Assembly (NCBI GenBank): GCA_963774625.1
Contig: CAVZFQ010000013.1
Location: 248,001 to 312,000 of the forward strand
Length of the DNA stretch: 64,000 bases
Source of the DNA: VAXT01 sp963774625
GTDB taxonomy: Bacteria > Actinomycetota > Thermoleophilia > Gaiellales > Gaiellaceae
Reading direction: 5' to 3'
Positions 57,299-64,000 of the stretch are shown here, piece after piece. Each line of letters opens with the position of its first letter. The first letter of the stretch is position 1. The notes under the pieces are model-generated. The model was not told the origin of the DNA. It worked only from the letters and a program-made list of their open reading frames with translations, and searched no databases. A program made the position numbers and the translations under genes.

Positions 57299-58412
57299 TT
57301 ACTTTTTGACGCGCAGAAACGCCGTGTAGCTGGGCTTGCGCGAGTTGTTCAGCCTGAAGAAGCCGGACTGCCAGCCACTTGCGATCCGTGGATCGTCGCG
57401 CAACAGGAACCAGAGCATCATGTCGATGCGTGGGTGTCGGCGTGCGATCGCGAACGACTGCGACACGTAGCGGGCCTGTTGCTGGAACGAGACCCCGAAG
57501 AGCCGCTCGGGCAGGGTCTGATAGCCGTATTCGGTGAGCCAGAGGCGCTTGTTTCCGATCACGGGGAGGAGGTCGTTGATGTTCCCGAGCAGGACCGCGG
57601 TCGACCCTTTGACCTTCGGGCGTGCCGTCGGCGACTCTGAACGATGCCCGTAGTAGGGGTGATGGGCGTAGGCGTCGTACCGCGCACGCCACGTCCTCAT
57701 TCCCTTGGCGAAGAAGATCGGAGAGATCGACGGGCGCGAGCTGCGGGCGCTGTTGTTCCCCCGCGGGGCGGTAACACCGCAAGCGACCTTGTTGGAGGCT
57801 CGCACGGTCTTGACGGCCGAGTAGATCGCATTGCACATCTGTGAGTAGACGCGCGGGCTGTCGACGATGAACCGGCTTCCGACCCTTCGGAACTGGGGCG
57901 AGAGGAAGACCGGGTTGTTCGGCTCGTTCCAGGCCATCCAGTAGCGCACAGCCGGCAAAGGCTTGGCGTCCGGGATCGGCTGATAGCTGCCGGTATAGCG
58001 CTTGGCCGCCGCGATGGCGAAGTTGCGAAGGTCGGCCATACGGCGCGGAGGCCCGTTCTTCCTGGGGCCGGCCCAGCGGGGGGTCCAGAGGATGGAGAAG
58101 ACCATCTGGATCCCGTTCGCCTTCGCCTGATTGACCGTCCGGTCGTAGAAGAACCAGTTGTAGGCCGGATCAGCCGGGTTGGTCGGGTTCGCGGGGCGCC
58201 GGTTCTTGGCGACGCCGAGGACGTCGCCCCAGTAGAGGTTGACCCGCAGGACCTTGACCCGCAGAGCCTTGTACTTCGGGAAGGCCCAGTCTGGCCTTCC
58301 GATCGTCGACGGCTCGTCGTAGATGCCGACGAGCAAGTTTCTGGATGCACTCGCCGAAGGTACGGCGAGACCGGCGACCGCGCTGACCATCGCGGTCGCC
58401 AGAACTAGTCGT

Positions 58413-58420
<8 letters not shown>
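57299..58420 (-). CDS. Secreted glycoside-hydrolase-like protein (TIM barrel)
   Basis: The product is 373 residues from GTG 58420, with a signal peptide (FKRLVLATAMVSAVAGLAV, cleavage near ASAS). The mature part has the clan-A pattern: VKVLRVNLYWGDVLG, YDRTVNQAKANGIQMVFSIL, VRYWMAWNEPNNPVFLSPQF with the acid/base Asn-Glu pair, and LWLTEYGYQTLPERLFG with the second catalytic Glu. This resembles GH5/GH39-type enzymes, but the exact family is unclear. It overlaps uxs by 8 bases. Probably trims or processes an extracellular glycan. Confidence 0.78.
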
Positions 58421-59351
<931 letters not shown>

Positions 59352-59415
59352 GAGCGGGCAATGGTAGCCGTGGAACCGGCCGTTTCCGGGGCTCCTTACG
59401 AAGGTTTAACGGCGC

Positions 59416-59658
59416 CTAATGCGAGCGCCGCTGGGGCGGGAAGAGGTCTCCGCCCTCGCTATCGCCGGGGCCGGGCGTCGATTCGTAGGACACGCCGGTC
59501 AGATCGTCCAGAGGCGCGATGAACGGCTCTCCGGCAACGATCTCCGCCCATTCCGATGTGCCGGCCCAAGGCGGCCCGGCTGCGAGCAAGGCCCGAGCAC
59601 GGTCCTCGGCGCCTTCGACCAGCGGCACGATGACTGCGAGACGGGCCATACCGGCCAT
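59416..59658 (-). CDS. Small hypothetical protein, possibly a partial dimeric alpha-beta fold
   Basis: 80 residues. ARLAVIVPLVEGAEDRARAL, LLAAGPPWAGTSEWAEIVAG, EPFIAPLDDLTGVSYESTPG. The opening looks like half of an antibiotic-monooxygenase-like small fold, but I cannot name a family. A second in-frame ATG lies three codons in. It lies between uxs and the ABC operon's end hairpin and could belong to either group. Confidence 0.5.
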   Translation of the reverse strand: MAGMARLAVIVPLVEGAEDRARALLAAGPPWAGTSEWAEIVAGEPFIAPLDDLTGVSYESTPGPGDSEGGDLFPPQRRSH

Positions 59659-59672
59659 TTGACCATGCGCGC

Positions 59673-59712
59673 CTGCAGTCCGCTGGATGCCTCGGCGCCC
59701 AGCGGACTGCAG
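59673..59712. terminator. Strong hairpin after the sugar ABC operon
   Basis: CTGCAGTCCGCTGG (59673-59686) pairs perfectly with CCAGCGGACTGCAG (59699-59712) around a 12-base loop. It lies 12 bases beyond the binding-protein stop on the minus strand. The 14-bp stem is strong; no clear T-run. Confidence 0.75.
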
Positions 59713-59724
59713 ACCGCGTGTGGA

Positions 59725-60762
59725 CTAGTTGAACGCGTACTTCTCGTACTCGTTGACGTTTTCTTTCGTGACAACGGCTGCCGGCACGACCACCTGGCGC
59801 GGCACCTCCGGCGGAACGAGCTCGGAGAAGCCCTGGCCGAGTGCGATCAGGCGCGCCATGTTCACGGCCGTTCCCGCCATGTTCGGGTTGTAGAGGAACG
59901 TGGCGCGGTAGAGGCCGCCTTCCTCGATCTGCTTCATCGCGTCCTGCGACCCGCCGACGCCGGTGAGGAACATGTCGTCGTCCCGGTTCGCGTTGCGAAT
60001 GGCCTGCACGACACCCTGTGCCATGTCGTCGTCGTGCGTGTACACGGCGTCGATGTCGCTCTGGGCCTGCAGGATGTTCTCCATCACCGTCAAGCCCTTG
60101 TCAGGGTTGAAGTCGCCCGGCTGCGAGGCGACGATCTTGACGCCGCCGCCAGGGCACTTCTTCTTGAGGGTGTCGGTGAAGCCCTTCGTCCGGTCGGTGG
60201 TGACCGAGATGCCGGCGAGACCCTGGATCTCGACGACGTTGCCGTTGCACTTCAGCTGGTCGCCGATGTAGTTCGCCGCCAGAACGCCGATCTGGTAGTT
60301 GTCGCCGAGCACGGTCGCCGTCGCGGCGTCGGGCGCCGTGAACAGCCGGTCGATGTTGACCACCGGGATACCGGCTTTCTCGGCCTTCTGGGCGACCGGG
60401 GTGAGGGCGGCGCCGTCCTGCGGCAACACGACGAGCACGTCGGGCTTTTGCGCGATCGCCTGTTCGATCTGCTGCGCCTGCGAATCTGCGTCCGCGGCCT
60501 GCACCAGCTCGAAGTCCACGTCGTCGTGCTGGTCAGCTGCTGCCTGGGCGTCCTTGGAGATGGCCCCAAGCCAGCCGTGGTCGGTCGGCGGGACGCTGGC
60601 GATGATCTTCACCGTCTGGCCGGAGGACGTCCCGCCCTCCGTCGTCTCGCTGACGGTGACCGTCCTCGTGACTTCCTCGCTGTCGCCGACGCTGCAGGCA
60701 GCGGTCCCGATCGCCAGCAGCGAGGCTGCGACGATCGAGATGACGAATCGCTTGCGCGACAT
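59725..60762 (-). CDS. Sugar ABC transporter substrate-binding lipoprotein (RbsB-like)
   Basis: The product is 345 residues. The signal LLAIGTAACS gives a lipobox with Cys as lipid anchor. The mature protein is a periplasmic-binding fold of the ribose/xylose type: TVKIIASVPPTDHGWLGAIS, DADSQAQQIEQAIAQKPDVL, IPVVNIDRLFTAPDAATATV, VVEIQGLAGISVTTDRTKGF and YTHDDDMAQGVVQAIRNANR. It probably binds a pentose or related sugar. GGGAGG precedes the ATG at 60762. Last gene of the isomerase-rbsA-rbsC-rbsB order. Confidence 0.9.
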   Translation of the reverse strand: MSRKRFVISIVAASLLAIGTAACSVGDSEEVTRTVTVSETTEGGTSSGQTVKIIASVPPTDHGWLGAISKDAQAAADQHDDVDFELVQAADADSQAQQIEQAIAQKPDVLVVLPQDGAALTPVAQKAEKAGIPVVNIDRLFTAPDAATATVLGDNYQIGVLAANYIGDQLKCNGNVVEIQGLAGISVTTDRTKGFTDTLKKKCPGGGVKIVASQPGDFNPDKGLTVMENILQAQSDIDAVYTHDDDMAQGVVQAIRNANRDDDMFLTGVGGSQDAMKQIEEGGLYRATFLYNPNMAGTAVNMARLIALGQGFSELVPPEVPRQVVVPAAVVTKENVNEYEKYAFN

Positions 60763-60812
60763 TACGTACCTCCCGTTGTTGTATTGACTGCTCGGCCGGG
60801 CCTCGTCGACCA

Positions 60813-61835
60813 TCAGTACCGCGCCTCCGAGCGCTGGAGGAGGACGGCTCCGAGGACGATCAGGCCCTTGGTCACTTGCTGGACTTCGGTTGACAGATTG
60901 AGCTGCGTCATGAGGCTGAAGATCAGCGCGAAGGTCAGGACGCCCAGGAACGTGCCGACGATGGTCGCCCGTCCGCCGGCCAGGCTCGTCCCGCCGATCA
61001 CGACCGCGCCGATCGCGTCGAGCTCGTAGAGGTTTCCGCTCACCGGCGAGGCGCTTCCGAGCCGCGCGCAGAGCAGCACGGTGGCCACTCCCGCGAGAAG
61101 CCCGGACAGCACGTAGACGCTGAAGATGATCCGCCGAACCGGAACGCCGGCGATGCGCGCGGCCTCGCGGTTGCCGCCGACCGCCACCACGTAGCGGCCG
61201 TAGCGAGTGCGGTTGAGGACGATCCAGCCGGCAATCGTGATCGCAACGAACACGTAGACGGAGGCCGGGATTCCGAAGATCCGGCCGTTGCCGAACCAGA
61301 GCAATGAGAACGGACGCGGATCCCCGAACGAGCCGCCGTTCAGATCCAGCAGGCTCACGGGCAGCTTGTCGTTCAGAAGCAGCGCAACGCCCCTGGCTAT
61401 CGAAAACATCGCGAGCGTCGCGATGAACGGCACGATCCGTGCGTAGGCGACGGCGGTCGCGTTGACCACGCCGAGCAGGGTCGCGAACGCGATCGCCCCG
61501 AGGATGAAGACGAGGCTGCTCGTGCCGTCGGTGCCGATCAGGATTCCACCGAAGACGCCGGCGGCGGCGACCATCGAGCCGACGGACAAGTCGATGCCGG
61601 CCGTTGCGATGACGAAGGTCATGCCGATCGCGAGCACGCCGATGACGCTCGCCTGGGTCAGCATGTTGCGGATGTTGTCCCAGGTGGGGAAGGTCTCGGG
61701 CTTCAAGATCGACCCCGCGATGAAGAGCAGGACGACGACCGCGGCGAGCCCGTATTCCTGCACGCGGAGAGCCTTTACTCGGTCGGAGAATGCGGGGCCG
61801 CCTTGATCGGGCTCGGCGGCTTGGGCAGGTGTCAT
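60813..61835 (-). CDS. Sugar ABC transporter permease (RbsC-like)
   Basis: The product is 340 residues with about ten helices, of the ribose/xylose permease (BPD_transp_2) family. TFPTWDNIRNMLTQASVIGV, LAIGMTFVIATAGIDLSVGS (the diagnostic GIDLSVGS), VGGNREAARIAGVPVRRIIF with the coupling-helix sequence, and GSASPVSGNLYELDAIGAVV, IGGTSLAGGRATIVGTFLGV follow. Overlaps the ATPase gene by ATGA; a 50-base gap leads to the binding-protein gene, which has its own Shine-Dalgarno. Confidence 0.92.
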   Translation of the reverse strand: MTPAQAAEPDQGGPAFSDRVKALRVQEYGLAAVVVLLFIAGSILKPETFPTWDNIRNMLTQASVIGVLAIGMTFVIATAGIDLSVGSMVAAAGVFGGILIGTDGTSSLVFILGAIAFATLLGVVNATAVAYARIVPFIATLAMFSIARGVALLLNDKLPVSLLDLNGGSFGDPRPFSLLWFGNGRIFGIPASVYVFVAITIAGWIVLNRTRYGRYVVAVGGNREAARIAGVPVRRIIFSVYVLSGLLAGVATVLLCARLGSASPVSGNLYELDAIGAVVIGGTSLAGGRATIVGTFLGVLTFALIFSLMTQLNLSTEVQQVTKGLIVLGAVLLQRSEARY

Positions 61836-63346
61836 ACAACCTCCTCGGCTAGTTCAGGCGCGTCCGTGGGCGCCACGGCGTGGCGAAGGAGCTCGCGCTC
61901 CGTGGCCTCTTTTCCGTCGACCTCGGCGACGATCTCACCGTCCCGCATGACGAGGATTCGCGAGCAGATGCCGACGAGCTCCTCGAGCTCCGACGAGACG
62001 ACGAGCACGCCGAGACCCGACGTTGCGAGGTCGCTGATGATCCGGTAGATCTCGGCCTTCGTCGCGATGTCCACGCCGCGCGTGGGCTCGTCGAGCAGCA
62101 GGACGCGGCACTCGTGGAGCAGCCAGCGCGCGAGCACGACCTTCTGCTGGTTTCCGCCCGAGAGCAGGCGGACGACTCGGTCCGGATCGTCGGGCACGGT
62201 GTTCAGCGACCTGAGCTGCTCGTGCGCGCTGGCGCGCTCCTTCCGCACATCCAGCAGCACGCGCGAGAAGCGGCTGAGGTCGGCGATCGTCACGTTCTTC
62301 GTCTCGCTCCAGTCGAGGACGAGCGCCTGCGACTTGCGGTCTTCGGGTGCGAGCCCGAGCCCCCGTTTGATCGCGTGGCCGGGACGATTGGGCCGCAACG
62401 GCTTGCCCTCGACCAGGAACTCGCCGGCCTCCGGCTGATCGAGCCCGTAGATGAGGCGCAGGAGCTCCGTGCGGCCGGACCCGACGAGGCCGCCGAGACC
62501 GACGATCTCGCCCGCGTGAACCGTCAGGCTCACTCCGCGCACTGCGGGCAGCCGTCTGGCATCCCGAACTTCCAGCAGGACGCGGTCGGTGCCCACCGGC
62601 CGCTCCGGATAGAGCTGGTCCACCTTGCGTCCGACCATGAACTCGACGAGCTCGTCGGTGGGCGTCGTCGCCGGCAGGCCCGAGGCCGTCGTGCGCCCGT
62701 CCGCCAGCACGGTGACGCGATCGCCGATGCGACGGATCTCGTCGAGGCGGTGCGAGATGTAGACGACGCCGACGCCCTCGGCCGTGAGCCGGCGAACGAC
62801 GTCGAAGAGGGTCGTGATCTCGCCCTCGTCGAGGATCGCAGAGGGCTCGTCCATGATCAGCAGCCGCACGTGGCCCGACAGCGCGCGGGCTATGGACACG
62901 ATCTGCTGCGCCGCCGGTCGCAAGCGGCCAACCTTCGCGCGCACGGGGATCGAGTCGTGGCCGAGCCGGGCGAGGAGAGCCTCCGATTCCCGGTACATCT
63001 TGTCGAGGTCGAGCAGGGGCCAGCGGCGTGGCTCATGCGCCAGGAAGATGCTCTCGGCGACGCTCAGGTCTGCGACCAGATCGAGCTCCTGGTAGATCGT
63101 CGCCACGCCGCGCTTCAGCGTTCCGGCTGGATCACCGGACGGAAGCGGCTCGCCCTCGAGAAGGATCTCGCCGCTCGTCGGCTCGAGTGCGCCGGAAACG
63201 CACTTGATGAGGGTCGACTTGCCGGCGCCGTTGGCGCCGAGCAGGCAGTGCACCTCGGCCTCGAGCACCTCGAGGTCGACACCCTGGAGCGCCTTGACCC
63301 CCGGGAACTCCTTGACCAGGTCGCGGATCTCGAGGAGCTTCGTCAC
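61832..63346 (-). CDS. Sugar ABC transporter ATPase with two nucleotide-binding domains (RbsA-like)
   Basis: The product is 504 residues from GTG 63346. The first half has Walker A LLGANGAGKSTLIKCVSG, signature-like RPAAQQIVSIARALS and Walker B LLIMDEPSAIL; the second half has the degenerate Walker A region GEIVGLGGLVGSGRTELLRL, signature LLSGGNQQKVVLARWL and Walker B VLLLDEPTRGVD. This double-domain form is standard for ribose/xylose/galactose importers. GTGA overlap with the isomerase gene and ATGA overlap with the permease. Confidence 0.94.
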   Translation of the reverse strand: MTKLLEIRDLVKEFPGVKALQGVDLEVLEAEVHCLLGANGAGKSTLIKCVSGALEPTSGEILLEGEPLPSGDPAGTLKRGVATIYQELDLVADLSVAESIFLAHEPRRWPLLDLDKMYRESEALLARLGHDSIPVRAKVGRLRPAAQQIVSIARALSGHVRLLIMDEPSAILDEGEITTLFDVVRRLTAEGVGVVYISHRLDEIRRIGDRVTVLADGRTTASGLPATTPTDELVEFMVGRKVDQLYPERPVGTDRVLLEVRDARRLPAVRGVSLTVHAGEIVGLGGLVGSGRTELLRLIYGLDQPEAGEFLVEGKPLRPNRPGHAIKRGLGLAPEDRKSQALVLDWSETKNVTIADLSRFSRVLLDVRKERASAHEQLRSLNTVPDDPDRVVRLLSGGNQQKVVLARWLLHECRVLLLDEPTRGVDIATKAEIYRIISDLATSGLGVLVVSSELEELVGICSRILVMRDGEIVAEVDGKEATERELLRHAVAPTDAPELAEEVV

Positions 63347-64000
63347 TGGATCACCAGCCCGCGCAGGTTGTTGTGGGCGATGCGGAGGCCGGCTTCGACC
63401 AACTCGGGCGAGCCGCCCCACACGGGGTCCTCGTGCTCGACCGACAGGGCGCCGTCGAACCCGCCCTCGTAGAGCGTGTCGACGTAACGGGGGAAGTCGA
63501 CCTGCCCGAGACCGGGGATGCGATACCGCCACCAGCCCATGTCCCACGGGTCTTCTTCGCGCGTCGAGGTCCTGCCGAAGAAGCCGTAGCGGTTGCGCTC
63601 GGCCGGAAACGTCTCGGCGTCCTTCGCGTGGGCGTGCACGACCCGGTCGACGTAGGGCCGCAGGGCGTCGATTGGATCGATCCCCAGCCAGAGCAGGTGC
63701 GAGGGATCGAAGTTCAGGTACAGCCCGAGCTCGAACATCCACTCCCACAGCTCGGGCGAGTAGGCGAGGTTGCCCGGGTAGCCGTCCGGGTGCCAACCCT
63801 CCATGACGCAGTTCTCGATCATGAGGCGGACCCCGCGCTCTCCGGCGTAGTCGACGAGCGGCGGAAAGACACGCTCGGCCTCGCGGAGATTCTCGGCGAC
63901 GCTGCGCCCGGGGTCGCGGCCGATGAACGTGCCGACTGGGACGCCGCCGAGCGCTGCAGCAGCGTCGATACAGGCGCGGAGGTGGGCGTGGTAGGCCTCG
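63343..64000 (-). CDS. Sugar phosphate isomerase/epimerase family protein, partial
   Basis: The 3' end (about 218 residues) of a xylose-isomerase-like TIM-barrel enzyme; the start lies beyond the right edge. ACIDAAAALGGVPVGTFIGR, GVRLMIENCVMEGWHPDGYP with the metal Glu, LYLNFDPSHLLWLGIDPIDA (D-PSH ligands), RVVHAHAKDAETF (HxHxKD) and GALSVEHEDPVWGG (final Glu) carry the metal ligands. First gene of the ABC operon, so the imported sugar or its derivative is probably isomerised on entry. Confidence 0.9.
   Translation of the reverse strand, partial: EAYHAHLRACIDAAAALGGVPVGTFIGRDPGRSVAENLREAERVFPPLVDYAGERGVRLMIENCVMEGWHPDGYPGNLAYSPELWEWMFELGLYLNFDPSHLLWLGIDPIDALRPYVDRVVHAHAKDAETFPAERNRYGFFGRTSTREEDPWDMGWWRYRIPGLGQVDFPRYVDTLYEGGFDGALSVEHEDPVWGGSPELVEAGLRIAHNNLRGLVIQ

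Overview
The window is about 64 kb of very GC-rich bacterial chromosome with dense, tightly overlapping genes (many ATGA/GTGA junctions) and many GTG starts. An F420 gene set (cofC, cofD, npdG, cofE), B12-dependent ribonucleotide reductase, PadR/HAAS regulation, an actinobacterial-style hemE-hemH pair and the codon use point to Actinobacteriota. My best guess is an uncultured Thermoleophilia (Gaiellales/Solirubrobacterales-like) genome. Taxonomy is inferred from gene content only.

Layout. 0-10.6 kb is mostly housekeeping: the 3' end of nrdJ, a cupin protein, a secreted serine hydrolase, a PadR/HAAS pair, an MFS transporter, an agmatinase-family enzyme, the F420 operon on the minus strand, and a divergent PolX-type HhH-PHP protein whose polymerase active site looks lost. 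10.6-12.1 kb holds wzt and a small partner gene; hemH-hemE is inserted at 12.2-14.1 kb; wzm follows at 14.1-14.9 kb. From 14.9 to 25.7 kb a plus-strand run encodes glycosyltransferases (GTs), two methyltransferases, a UDP-GlcNAc 2-epimerase-like enzyme and a CDP-paratose-2-epimerase-like enzyme. 25.6-34.9 kb (minus) holds a GT, two large GT-C-like membrane proteins, a flippase, two methyltransferases and an FkbM methyltransferase. 35-39.4 kb (plus) holds three GTs and GDP-fucose synthase. 39.4-46.1 kb (minus) holds gmd, an rmd-like reductase, a DUF2304/GT2 pair, another GT2, two methyltransferases and a second flippase. 46.2-59.4 kb holds a GT, wecB, a bi-domain dehydrogenase, asnB, a heparinase-family gene, a GT2, the initiating sugar phosphotransferase, a secreted glycosidase-like protein and UDP-xylose synthase. 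59.7-64 kb is a ribose/xylose-type sugar ABC operon with a TIM-barrel isomerase running off the window.

How it fits together. About 45 kb make up a cell-surface glycan locus. Nucleotide sugars come from gmd/fcl/rmd (GDP-fucose, GDP-rhamnose), wecB (ManNAc) and uxs (UDP-xylose). The polyprenyl-phosphate transferase primes the lipid carrier, about fifteen GTs and seven methyltransferases build and decorate chains, and export can go through Wzm/Wzt or two Wzx flippases. Wzt has a C-terminal carbohydrate-binding domain and the locus has a coiled-coil methyltransferase. That suggests a capped, length-controlled polymer like E. coli O9a, here in an actinobacterium. The asnB/heparinase/dehydrogenase/wecB block suggests an amidated uronic-acid-type glycan.

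Quality warning. Many genes, including essential hemE and hemH, are broken by single-base indels, most of them one extra base, while the predicted protein stays family-like on both sides. 20.9-25.4 kb is worst. I treat these as sequence or assembly errors rather than pseudogenes and annotate each gene over its full extent. No tRNA, rRNA, CRISPR array, phage gene or transposase was recognised, and no stretch above about 300 bases lacks a gene.
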